Shown here piece by piece: positions 53,771 through 61,861 of a DNA stretch of 64,000 nucleotides (its first letter is position 1; each line of letters opens with the position of its first letter). Under the pieces are notes generated by a model. The model was given only the letters and a program-made list of their open reading frames with translations, made no database searches and was not told the DNA's origin. Origin of the DNA: Streptomyces uncialis (GTDB lineage Bacteria > Actinomycetota > Actinomycetes > Streptomycetales > Streptomycetaceae); contig NZ_LFBV01000001.1 in the NCBI RefSeq assembly GCF_001905345.1, forward strand, positions 1,313,321 through 1,377,320. Reading direction: 5' to 3'. Made by a program: the position numbers and the translations under genes.

Positions 53771-54008
53771 CATGAGCGTGAGCGTGAGTGTGACCCAGGC
53801 CGTCTCGAACCTCGTGCCGCTGGCGGCGGATCTCGACAAGAACAAGGTCACCCCCGGGGTGCTGGGGTTCGTCGTCTTCGCGGTGATGGCCGTCGCCGTG
53901 TGGGGGCTGATGAAGTCCATGACCCGGCACATGGGCAAGGTGGACTTCAAGGAGGCCCCCGTGGCGGGGGTGGACGAGGCAGGCCGGGCGTCCGACCCGA
54001 AGGCCTGA
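53763..54008 (+). CDS. Small membrane protein downstream of mca
   Basis: 81 residues (or 78 from ATG 53772, which has better spacing to a GGGA). Short external N-terminus, one hydrophobic helix (VLGFVVFAVMAVAVWGLM), a basic patch (KSMTRHMGK) and an acidic tail. It overlaps the mca stop codon, so it is translationally coupled to it. Family function unknown. Confidence 0.8.
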   Translation: MLDMSVSVSVTQAVSNLVPLAADLDKNKVTPGVLGFVVFAVMAVAVWGLMKSMTRHMGKVDFKEAPVAGVDEAGRASDPKA

Positions 54009-54174
54009 CACCGGGTCCGGTACGGGTGCGGCTGCCGGTGCCGGTGCCGGTGCGGGATGCGCGGTCGCCCCTCGGGGGCGCGGGGAACCGCGCCCCCCTT
54101 CGGTACCCGCGCGGGGACAAGTGCGCCCACCGGGGAAGCCCTGGGGCCGCGAGCCGGGGCGACCCGCGCAGGTG
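54009..54174. repeat. Solitary repeat units
   Basis: A small array without core: GCCGGTGCCGGTGCCGGTGC microsatellite at about 54034-54055, one GGGGCGCGGGGAACCGCGCC unit at 54074-54095, then degenerate modules up to the stop of the NB-ARC gene. It may serve as a terminator region. Confidence 0.6.
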
Positions 54175-57100
54175 TCAGGGCAGGGGTACGCCCATCACCT
54201 CGCGGGCGTGCCTGCCCGGGACCATCCCGAGGCGCCACGCCTGCCAGCCCTGCTCCAGCGTGACCCCGCGCTCCAGCAGCAGCCCGTACGTGTCCACGTA
54301 CTGATCCAGCTTCCCGTCCCGCGCCGGATGTCCGTCACGCGCGAGCTGTGTCAGTTCCTCCTGGGCGACCGCCGTCCCGATCTCCACCCCGCCGGGTGAC
54401 GCGTACGGCAGCAGCGTGCAGCGCAGGAACCGCGCCCAGTCCTCCCCGCGGAGGTCCCCGTACCCGGCGAACAGGGCCGCCGCCTCGTCGCACAGGGCCA
54501 GCGCCTGCGCCGCGCGGGCGTTGCCCGCGTCGACGACCGCCAGCTCCAGACACGTCCACGCCTCGCCGTGCGCGACCCCGATCCGCTGGAAGTCGGCCCG
54601 CGCGTCGACCAGCAGCTGCCGGGCGAAGCCGCTGTTGCGCAGGGAACCGGTCTGCGCGGCCCGCTGGTCGCGGGTGACCCGCGCGCTGTGGTGGCGCGCG
54701 CACGCGAGCCCGTACACGTCCCGCATCCGGGAGAACATCGTGCGGGAGCGCTCCAGCTCCCGTACCGCCTGGTCGAGGTCGCCGGTCTCCTCCAGCGCCT
54801 GCCCGAGGTAGTACAGCGTCCACGCCTCGCCGCGGGCGTCCTCGTTGTCCCGGTGGCGGGCCCCGGCCTGCCGCAGCCCCTCGGCGGCCTGCGCGGCGTC
54901 CCCGGCCACGATCCGGGCGCGCGCCAGCTGGGTCAGCGCCCATGCCTCGCCGCGGGCGTCCCGGGTCCGCCGGTACAGCTCCAGCGCCGCCTTCAGCTCC
55001 GTCTCCGCGCGCGGTACGTCCCCCATCCGCAGCCCGCACTGGCCGAGCTGGAAGTGCGCCCACGCCTCGCCGTGCACGGACTCGCCCTCGCGGTGCAGCT
55101 CCAGTGCCGTGCCGAGCAGTTCGAGGGCCTCGGCGAGCCGGGCCCGGTCGCGCTCGACGGCGGCCAGCGCGTGCAGGGTCCACGCCCGGTCGGCGGCGAG
55201 CGCGTCGGACGCCTGGAGCGCCAGCGCCTCGCGCAGCTTCGCCGCGGCCTCGGTGAGGTTGCCCTGGTGGTGCAGGGTGATCCCCAGCGAGCACAGCGCG
55301 CGGGCCACCCCCGCCTCGTGCCGGGCCTCGCGGTACAGGTCGACCACCGAGGTCAGGGTGGTGCGGGCCTTGTCCAGCTCGCCGAGCTGCCGCGCGGCGA
55401 TACCCGTACGCCACTGCACCGACCGCATCAGCAGCCCCTGGTCGATGGCCTGCGTCAGCTCGTTGATCTCGCCCAGCCGGTAGAGGTCGCCGCGCAGCAG
55501 GCAGTAGTCGCACAGCGCGCCCAGCAGGTTCAGCACCGCGCCCTGGTCGACGCCCTCGGCGTGCCGCAGGGTCGCGGTGATGAAGCTGGACTCGTCGTCG
55601 AGCCAGCGCAGCGCGTGGTCCAGCGAGGTGAAGCCGTGCGGGCCGAACCGGTCGGCGCGGGTCGACATCTTCCCGTCGACCAGCCGGATCACCGAGTCCG
55701 CCAGCTCGGCGTAGTTGACGATGAGACGTTCCTGCGCGGCGCCCCGCTCCCCGGGCTCCTCCTCGTCGTGCAGCCGGGCCTGCGCGAAGGCGCGGACCAG
55801 GTCGTGGAGGCGGTAGCGGCTGCCGCGCACATGGTCGATGAGTCCGGCGCGGCTCAGCGCCGACAGATACTTGGCGGCCTCCGTGTCGTCGGTGGCGAGG
55901 AGGGCCGCCGCGGCGGCGGTGCCGAGCGAGGCGCGGCCGGCCAGGGTGAGCCGCCGCAGCAGCCTGCGGGCCTGGTCGGACTGGTCGGTGTAGCGCAGCC
56001 ACAGGGCCCGCTCCACGGGGCCGACCGGCCCGTACGCGGCGAGGTCCCCGGCGAGCCGGGGCCGGGTGCGCGGGCCGAGCGCGGAGCCCGCGATCCGCAG
56101 CGCCAGCGGGAGCCCGCCGCACAGCCGGGTGATCCGCTCGGTGGCCTCCGCGTCGTACGGCCCCGAGCTGTCCTGCGCGGCGGCGGCGAGCAGTTCCTCG
56201 GCGGCGGCCTCGTCGAGCGCCTCCACGGGAAGGTGGTGCACATGGGCGGGCAGGTCGTCGGGCAGGCGCAGCGGGTCCCGGGAGGTGACCAGGACGAGGC
56301 TGTCGGAGCGTTCCGGTATCAGGGTGCGGACCTGCTCGGCGTCGCTCGCGTCGTCCAGCACGATGGTGACGGGCAGGCCCGTCAGATGCTGGTGGTACAG
56401 CTCGCCGAGCCGCTTCAACTGGCTGTCCTGGGTGGCGCGTTCGCGGAACAGGAGCTGTTCGCGGGGTGCGCCGAGACGGTTGAGCAGATGCAGCAGGGCG
56501 TCCCGGGTGGGCAGCGGCGACTCCTCGGGGTTGTCGCCGCGCAGGTCCACGACGCAGGCGCCGCGGAACTGGTCCTTGAGGTGATGCGCGGCGCGGATCG
56601 CGAGGGTGGTGCGGCCGGAGCCGGGGGCGCCGTGCAGGACGACGACCGTCGGCCGGGTCTCGGTGCCCGCGCGGGCCGCGTGCACCCACTGGGCGATCCG
56701 GCTCATCGCGGCACGGCGGCCGGTGAACGGGCCCTCCACCGCGGGGAGTTGCGCGAACGACTGCTCCATCACGGTACGGCGGCGGGCCGCGGCGCTCTTG
56801 TCGGTGCCGCGCAGCCGCGGGGGCTGCGCCCGGTCACCGCTGCCGCCGGTCGCGGACGCGAGGACGCGCTGCTGGTCGAGGAACGGGCGGATGCCGCGGA
56901 CCTCCAGGGCGGTCAGCCACTGGAGGCGGAGCTGCTGCGGGCCGCCGGGCTGGCTCAGGGCGCCCTTGCGGCGGCTGGCGGCGGGGAGGTGGGCGGCGGT
57001 GACCCTGGCGACGACGGCCGTGGCGGAGGCCACCGCGACGGTCGCCCCCGCGACGGTCGCCACGGAGGCGCTGGTGCCGAGCGCGAGGTCCGCCGCGACC

Positions 57101-57375
57101 GTCGCGGCGGTGGCCACGGCGGTGACGAGCAGGCCGGTGGCGCCGCCCTCGGCGCGGAAGCGGCCGCCGAAGGTGAGGGTGCCGGCGCCCGCCTCGTCCA
57201 GGGACTGGGTGTACGCGGTGTACTCCTGGTCGGCGGTGGCCGCGAGGGTGTCCAGGGCGGTCTTCGCCCGGGTCAGCAGGACCGTGCCGTCGACGCGGCC
57301 GCCGGTGCGGCGGACCTCCTCCTCGACGGCTCGGGTCAACAGGTGTTCGGCTTCGGTCCGATGGGTGGGTCGCAT
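54175..57375 (-). CDS. NB-ARC/TPR STAND protein with N-terminal membrane segments
   Basis: 1066 residues. Residues 1-100 are charged and end in two adjacent hydrophobic segments (TGLLVTAVATAATVAADLAL and VATVAGATVAVASATAVVARV). An NB-ARC NTPase follows, with Walker A GAPGSGRTTLA near residue 248, Walker B VTIVLDD, LVTSRDPLRL and GGLPLAL. From about 650 on there are many TPR units with the recurring phrase RGEAWT or HGEAWA. The layout is like AfsR without its DNA-binding domain, but tethered to the membrane. A signalling or defence role is inferred. ATG 57375 follows GGGGGA. The reading frame stays open far upstream into repeats. Confidence 0.88.
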   Translation of the reverse strand: MRPTHRTEAEHLLTRAVEEEVRRTGGRVDGTVLLTRAKTALDTLAATADQEYTAYTQSLDEAGAGTLTFGGRFRAEGGATGLLVTAVATAATVAADLALGTSASVATVAGATVAVASATAVVARVTAAHLPAASRRKGALSQPGGPQQLRLQWLTALEVRGIRPFLDQQRVLASATGGSGDRAQPPRLRGTDKSAAARRRTVMEQSFAQLPAVEGPFTGRRAAMSRIAQWVHAARAGTETRPTVVVLHGAPGSGRTTLAIRAAHHLKDQFRGACVVDLRGDNPEESPLPTRDALLHLLNRLGAPREQLLFRERATQDSQLKRLGELYHQHLTGLPVTIVLDDASDAEQVRTLIPERSDSLVLVTSRDPLRLPDDLPAHVHHLPVEALDEAAAEELLAAAAQDSSGPYDAEATERITRLCGGLPLALRIAGSALGPRTRPRLAGDLAAYGPVGPVERALWLRYTDQSDQARRLLRRLTLAGRASLGTAAAAALLATDDTEAAKYLSALSRAGLIDHVRGSRYRLHDLVRAFAQARLHDEEEPGERGAAQERLIVNYAELADSVIRLVDGKMSTRADRFGPHGFTSLDHALRWLDDESSFITATLRHAEGVDQGAVLNLLGALCDYCLLRGDLYRLGEINELTQAIDQGLLMRSVQWRTGIAARQLGELDKARTTLTSVVDLYREARHEAGVARALCSLGITLHHQGNLTEAAAKLREALALQASDALAADRAWTLHALAAVERDRARLAEALELLGTALELHREGESVHGEAWAHFQLGQCGLRMGDVPRAETELKAALELYRRTRDARGEAWALTQLARARIVAGDAAQAAEGLRQAGARHRDNEDARGEAWTLYYLGQALEETGDLDQAVRELERSRTMFSRMRDVYGLACARHHSARVTRDQRAAQTGSLRNSGFARQLLVDARADFQRIGVAHGEAWTCLELAVVDAGNARAAQALALCDEAAALFAGYGDLRGEDWARFLRCTLLPYASPGGVEIGTAVAQEELTQLARDGHPARDGKLDQYVDTYGLLLERGVTLEQGWQAWRLGMVPGRHAREVMGVPLP

Positions 57376-57539
57376 GTCATGTCCCCCTTCATGTCTCATG
57401 CGTGGTGGTCGCGGATCAAGTGTCCTGCGGGACGCTGCGCCGGGCCATGGGGTGACGGGGGATTCTCCCGCCCACCCGCCCCTTCCGCCTCCGGCGCGGA
57501 CTCCCGGGACGCCCGACGGGGGCCTCGGTGCGCCGCGGG

Positions 57540-58600
57540 TCGCCTTCGCCCGCGCCGCCGGGTTCGCCCACCTGAGCCCACTTGGTCCGGTGGGGGCGGT
57601 CCGGGGGTGCGCGGTTCCTCGCGCCCCTGGGGTTCCCCACCTGGACGTACTTGTTCCCGTGCGGGTACTTCGTGGGTGCGCAGTTCCCCGCGCCCCTGGA
57701 TGCTGCCCCCTTGCGGTCGTCCCCGGGTGCGGGCCGCCCTCGTCTTCGCGCAGTTCCCCGCGCCCCTTCGGGGCGCCTCTTGCTGTGGCTGCTTCGGTGC
57801 GGGGCGGCCGTGTCGCGTTGGAGGCGCTGGATGTTGAGGAAGTGATGGTCTGGCAGAGGAAGGGACGGTCATGGGCGGCTACAAGCGGTGGCGGGACATT
57901 CGTGCCGTGCACGTTGCACGGGCCGGTGGGGAGGAAGCCGTCCGGGAGGGCAGGGAAGAGTTGCTCGCGGAGGTGACCGGGCGGCGGCCGGCGGAGCTCC
58001 GTCGGGCGAGGGGGCTCACCCAGCAGGACGTGGCGGACCGTATGACCCGCTCCGCCGACCGTCGCACGGCCGGTTCCCCGCGACTGCCCGCACGGGAACA
58101 GGCACGGCCAGGGGCGATGCCCCAGGGGTGCGGGGAACTGCGCACCCACGAAGTACCCGCACGGGAACAGGTGCGCCCAGGTGGGGAACCCTGAGGGGTG
58201 CGGGGAACTGCGCGCGCGGCCAAGGGTATTGCGCAGCCGAACGGGGAACCGCAAGGGGCGCGGCCTCAGGGGCGCGGGGAACTGCGCACCCACGTCCGTA
58301 CCTGCACGGGAACAGGTGCGCCCAGGTGGGGAACCCTGAGGGGTGCGGGGAACTGCGCGCGCGGCCAAGGGTATTGCGCAGCCGAACGGGGAACCGCAAG
58401 GGGCGCGGCCTCAGGGGCGCGGGGAACTGCGCACCCACGTCCGTACCTGCACGGGAACAGGTACGTCCAGGTGGGGAACCCTAGGGGCGCGGGGAACTGC
58501 GCGAGCAACCAAGGGTATTGCGCAGCCGAACGGGGAACCGCAAGGGGCGCGACCCCAGGGGCGCGGGGAACTGCGCACCATGAACCACCCGCACGGACGG
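57540..58600. repeat. Composite intergenic repeat array 8 (no core) with 145-bp tandem repeats
   Basis: The left part (to about 57780) has GCGCAGTTCCCCGCGCCCC units pointing right, the right part (from about 58060) has inverse units, as in the other arrays. Instead of the conserved core the middle holds a truncated antitoxin-like gene. The right part contains a 144-145 bp tandem unit, with CAAGGGTATTGCGCAG starting at 58221, 58366 and 58510, the first two units nearly identical. Confidence 0.85.
57871..58070 (+). pseudogene. Truncated XRE/HigA-like antitoxin gene
   Basis: GAGGAAGGGACGGTC and ATG at 57871 start a normal gene: MGGYKRWRDIRAVHVARAGG, then LLAEVTGRRPAELRRARGLTQQDVADRMTR. The first two helices of an XRE domain are intact (QQDVADRM), but homology stops at about residue 63, where repeat sequence begins; the frame continues to 58194 through repeat-encoded residues. 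The recognition helix and C-terminus are lost. No complete toxin gene is left on either side. It looks like a remnant of a toxin-antitoxin locus disrupted by the repeat array. Confidence 0.7.
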
Positions 58601-58652
58601 GAAACGTTCAGGTACGCGTACCCGACGGGAGTGGTGGACGTGCCGTACGCGA

Positions 58653-58704
58653 CGCGACCGCCGGTCCAAGCGCCCCGGTGCGGGGCTGTGGACCGGCGGT
58701 CGCG
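58653..58704 (-). terminator. Terminator of the ABC exporter operon
   Basis: 15-bp perfect inverted repeat, CGCGACCGCCGGTCC (58653-58667) and GGACCGGCGGTCGCG (58690-58704), with a 22-nt loop that itself holds CGCCCCGGTGCGGGGC. 14 bp past the permease stop. Confidence 0.8.
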
Positions 58705-58717
58705 GCGGGTGGCGGGG

Positions 58718-59548
58718 TCAGGCGTCGCGGCGCTTCAGGAGGTAGGCCGCGAGGGCGAAGAGGACCGCTGTCCACAGGCACAGGACGCCGAAGCCCTGCC
58801 AGGGCGAGAGCAGGTCGTCCGCGCCCTGCTGGGCCTGTCCGATCAGCGGGCCGGCCTCCGTGGGGAGGTAGGCGTTGACGTACTCGCCGACCTTCCCGGG
58901 GAGCAGCTGCGCCAGCGGCGCCAGCACGAACACGAACGCGATCACCCCGGTGATCCCGGCCGCCGGGTGCCGGAAGATCGCGCCGATGGTGAGCGCGAAC
59001 AGGCCGAGCACCGACAGATAGAGCCCACTGCCCACGACGGCGCGGAACACGCCCTCGTCGCCCAGCGAGACCGGGACCTTGCCGTTCAGCATCGCGGCGC
59101 CGATGAAGAACGAGAGGAACGCGGCGACGAGGCTGACGCCCAGCACCAGCAGGGAGAACACCGCGGCCTTCGCGGTGAGCATCGGCACCCGCTTCGGCAC
59201 GGCCAGCAGACTGGCCCGGATCATGCCGGTGGAGTACTCCGACGCGATCACCAGCACACCGAGCACACAGATCGCGAGCTGGCCCACCAGGAAACCGCTG
59301 GTGAGGATGACCGCGGCCGGGTCGGCCACGATCAGCGCGCGGTCCGCGGCGCTGGTGTCGTCCCATCCGGCGACCACCAGGCTGACGAGCAGCGCGGTGA
59401 AGCCGGGGAAGAGGACGAGAAGCAGGGCGAGGGACCAGATGGTGGACCGGACCGACCGGATCTTGGTCCACTCCGACTGCATCAGCTGGAAGAAGCCGGC
59501 GCGCCGGGTGTCCGGCGCCGCGACGGTTCCGGCGGTGACGGCGCTCAT
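58718..59548 (-). CDS. ABC-2 type permease
   Basis: 276 residues, six hydrophobic segments. SEWTKIRSVRSTIWSL at the N-terminus and VIASEYSTGMIRASLLAVPKR are the ABC-2 signatures. It forms an exporter with the ATPase encoded upstream, with which it overlaps by 4 bp. Substrate unknown. It belongs to a different subfamily than the DrrB-like permease at 48.6 kb. Confidence 0.92.
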   Translation of the reverse strand: MSAVTAGTVAAPDTRRAGFFQLMQSEWTKIRSVRSTIWSLALLLVLFPGFTALLVSLVVAGWDDTSAADRALIVADPAAVILTSGFLVGQLAICVLGVLVIASEYSTGMIRASLLAVPKRVPMLTAKAAVFSLLVLGVSLVAAFLSFFIGAAMLNGKVPVSLGDEGVFRAVVGSGLYLSVLGLFALTIGAIFRHPAAGITGVIAFVFVLAPLAQLLPGKVGEYVNAYLPTEAGPLIGQAQQGADDLLSPWQGFGVLCLWTAVLFALAAYLLKRRDA

Positions 59549-60492
59549 TCGGCACCTCCCTGCTTCTTGGCGGCGCCACCGGTACCACCGGTGGCCTCGT
59601 ACTCCACGCTGTCCCGGGTCAGTTCCATGAACGCCTCCTCCAGCGAACCGCGCTGGCGGACGACCTCGTGCAGGACATGTCCGCCCGCGGCGGCGATCTC
59701 GCCGATCCGGCCCGGCTCCATGTCCTCCACGCTGAGCTCACCGGAGTCGAGCAGGGTCACCTTGCCGCCCTCGCGGAGGATCGCCGCCCGCAGCTGCTCG
59801 GCGTCGGGGCTGCTCACCAGCACCGACTGCTGGACCTGGTTGCGGTCGATGAACTCCTGCATGGAGCAGTCGGCCACCAGGCGGCCCCGGCCGATGACGA
59901 TGAGGTGTTCGGCGGTCACCGCCATCTCGTTCATCAGATGGCTGGACACGAAGACGGTCCGGCCCTCGGCGGCCAGGTCCTTCATGAGGTTGCGGATCCA
60001 GAGGATGCCCTCCGGGTCGAGTCCGTTGACCGGCTCGTCCAGGATGAGCACCTGCGGGTCGCCGAGCAGCGCGGCGGCGATACCGAGCCGCTGTCCCATA
60101 CCGAGGGAGAAGCCGCCGGCGCGCTTGCGCGCGACATCCTTCAGTCCGACCAGTTCGAGCACCTGCTCGACGCGCTTGCTGCCGATGCCCTGCGTCTGGG
60201 CCAGGCACAGCAGGTGGTTGTAGGCGCTGCGGCCGGTGTGCACGGCCTTGGCCTCCAGCAGCGCGCCGGCCACCCGGAGCGGCTGCGGCAGGTCCTGGTA
60301 GTGCCGGCCGCCGATGGTGGCGTCGCCGCCGTCGGGGCGGTCGAGCCCCAGCAGCAGGCGCATGGTGGTCGACTTCCCGGCGCCGTTGGGGCCCAGGAAC
60401 CCGGTCACCCTGCCCGGCTCGACCGAGAAGGAAAGTTCGGCCACGGCGGTCTTCCCGCCGTACCGTTTGGTCAGGTTCTTGGCTTCAATCAT
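59545..60492 (-). CDS. ABC transporter ATPase
   Basis: 315 residues. Walker A GPNGAGKSTTM, signature FSLGMGQRLGIAAAL, Walker B QVLILDEPVNGLDPEG, H-loop FVSSHLMNEM. The C-terminal domain with VSSPDAEQLRAAI is typical of exporters of the bacitracin/lantibiotic (BcrA) type. The ATG at 60492 is preferred because AGGATG lies 8 nt before it; ATG 60501 is possible. Coupled to the permease. Confidence 0.93.
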   Translation of the reverse strand: MIEAKNLTKRYGGKTAVAELSFSVEPGRVTGFLGPNGAGKSTTMRLLLGLDRPDGGDATIGGRHYQDLPQPLRVAGALLEAKAVHTGRSAYNHLLCLAQTQGIGSKRVEQVLELVGLKDVARKRAGGFSLGMGQRLGIAAALLGDPQVLILDEPVNGLDPEGILWIRNLMKDLAAEGRTVFVSSHLMNEMAVTAEHLIVIGRGRLVADCSMQEFIDRNQVQQSVLVSSPDAEQLRAAILREGGKVTLLDSGELSVEDMEPGRIGEIAAAGGHVLHEVVRQRGSLEEAFMELTRDSVEYEATGGTGGAAKKQGGAE

Positions 60493-60745
60493 CTGTTTCA
60501 TCCTGGCTGGTGCCCCTAGAGGTCGAGGGGAAGATGCGCACGGCCGCCCATCGCGCCCGCCGCTGCCGGACTTCGCTGCCCAGGACTTTCACGCTACGGG
60601 CGAAGTGCCGTACTTGGCTTCTCCGTTCCTGACCGGCTGTCATGACTCGGGCAAAGCAGCCCTGAAGGTCCACCGGTGCTCGACCGGACCTGCTGGCGGC
60701 CCCGTCACCCTGCGGGAGAACCGTTTCCATAAAGGAGCATGCAGA
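60493..60745. other. Divergent promoter region
   Basis: About 250 bp between the ABC ATPase gene and the 31-codon ORF. It carries AAAGGAG at 60731-60737 as ribosome binding site of the short ORF. TTGGCTTCTCCG at 60614-60625 could hold a -35 for rightward transcription; no certain promoter. Confidence 0.4.
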
Positions 60746-60841
60746 ATGGCGGACAAGGGACGGCACGTTGCGCGGATGTATCCGATGCCGGGCGGTTCCC
60801 GGCGCTCGCGGAGCCGGACGGCCTCCCGGGGGCGGTCATGA
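60746..60841 (+). CDS. Arg/Ser-rich 31-residue ORF, coupled to the hotdog enzyme gene
   Basis: Not an obvious shadow: AAAGGAG sits 8 nt before the ATG, the best ribosome binding site in the neighbourhood. The product (MADKGRHVARMYPMPGGSRR, then SRSRTASRGRS) is very basic. Its stop codon overlaps the ATG of the next gene (ATGA). The downstream gene has no ribosome binding site of its own, so ribosomes that translate this ORF probably reinitiate. It could be a leader peptide controlling the enzyme, or a functional small basic protein. Confidence 0.6.
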   Translation: MADKGRHVARMYPMPGGSRRSRSRTASRGRS

Positions 60842-61800
60842 CCACCTACGCCGCTCCGCCCGCCCAGGCAGGACGTCCGCCGTACGTCAGGAGCCGGGAC
60901 GACTGGTTCGAGCGCGTCGAGCTGATCACCCCCGCGATGTGCGGACCGAACTCGCTGTTCATCGGTCAGCTCGGGGACTGGACCTGGGACGCGGTGGGCG
61001 CCTCCTGCGGGATCAACCCGTACACGGCGGCCGACCCCGAGGGCAATCCCGTCTACCTGTCCTTCGCCTACTTCCGCGTCCGGGCCGACAGCGGGCTGAG
61101 CGCCGAGGAACTGACCTTCGGCGACCGGCTGCGGGTCCGCTCGAAGGTGGTCTCCTCCGGCGGCGACTCACTGCTGACGATGCATCAGGTCACCCGGGAC
61201 GGCGACCAGGCCGCCCGCGGTCCCGCCCCCGGCGTGGACGGCTTCTTCCGCTACGACACCCCCGGCTGCATCCATGTGGAGAACTTCAACCGCTGGATTC
61301 AGCGCTCCGGCCATGACACCAACCACGGGCTGCGACGGGCGACCCCCGCAAACTTTCGCTCCGACCATCTGGAGCGGGTCCCCGACGCGCACTCGCCCCG
61401 GCGGGTATGGGCCGACGCGCGCAAGGCGTCCGGCTTCCGGACCCCCGCCGAACCGGCCCCGCAGGCGGGACTCGTGCTGAACTACCAGGTGAGCGCGAGC
61501 CGCGACCTGAACGGGGTCGGCCTGCTGTACTTCGCGTCGTACTTCTCGATCGTCGACTGGGCCGTGCTCTCCCTGTGGCGCAGCCTCGGCCGGCCGGCCC
61601 GCAGCTTCCTGGGCCGCCGGGTGCTGGACAGACAGCTGTGCTTCCTCGCGAACGCCAACGCCGACGACGTCCTCGACATCGAGGTCACGTCCCACTGGGA
61701 CACCGCCGGGACGGACGTGGTGGATGTGACGCTGCGCCGCCAGGACGGCGGTCTGCTCGCGGTGTCGCGCCAGCGCATCGCCCACGACCCGCACGCGTAG
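60838..61800 (+). CDS. Double-hotdog (LnmK-like) acyltransferase/decarboxylase family protein
   Basis: 320 residues. The sequence ELITPAMCGPNSLFIGQLGDWTWDAV is typical of the LnmK/Pnap_2097-type biosynthetic double-hotdog family; RDLNGVGLLYFASYFSIVDWA is the second hotdog. LnmK itself loads propionyl groups from methylmalonyl-CoA onto an acyl carrier protein during leinamycin synthesis. No polyketide synthase or carrier protein is next to it here, so its substrate is unknown. The start at 60838 overlaps the 31-codon ORF. Confidence 0.75.
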   Translation: MTTYAAPPAQAGRPPYVRSRDDWFERVELITPAMCGPNSLFIGQLGDWTWDAVGASCGINPYTAADPEGNPVYLSFAYFRVRADSGLSAEELTFGDRLRVRSKVVSSGGDSLLTMHQVTRDGDQAARGPAPGVDGFFRYDTPGCIHVENFNRWIQRSGHDTNHGLRRATPANFRSDHLERVPDAHSPRRVWADARKASGFRTPAEPAPQAGLVLNYQVSASRDLNGVGLLYFASYFSIVDWAVLSLWRSLGRPARSFLGRRVLDRQLCFLANANADDVLDIEVTSHWDTAGTDVVDVTLRRQDGGLLAVSRQRIAHDPHA

Positions 61801-61861
61801 GCCGGGCCCCGGCAGGCGGAAGGCCCGCCGCTCCGTCAGATGGCGCGGCGGACCTCCGGGG

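Noticed and set aside
57780..57870. C-terminus of a toxin gene directly before the antitoxin remnant
   Set aside because: A short segment (RVALEALDVEEVMVWQRKGR) could be read, but the frame does not end before the antitoxin start and no toxin family is recognisable.
57376..58368. Upstream extension of the NB-ARC protein to a 1397-residue form
   Set aside because: The extra N-terminal 330 residues are translated repeat units. A good ribosome binding site precedes ATG 57375, where the conserved protein begins.
58198..58580. CRISPR array
   Set aside because: The tandem units are 144-145 bp without short direct repeats and unique spacers, and no cas genes are present.
60838..61800. A natural-product biosynthetic gene cluster around the LnmK-like gene
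   Set aside because: No polyketide synthase, NRPS, carrier protein or tailoring genes are nearby; one family member plus an ABC exporter is not enough.
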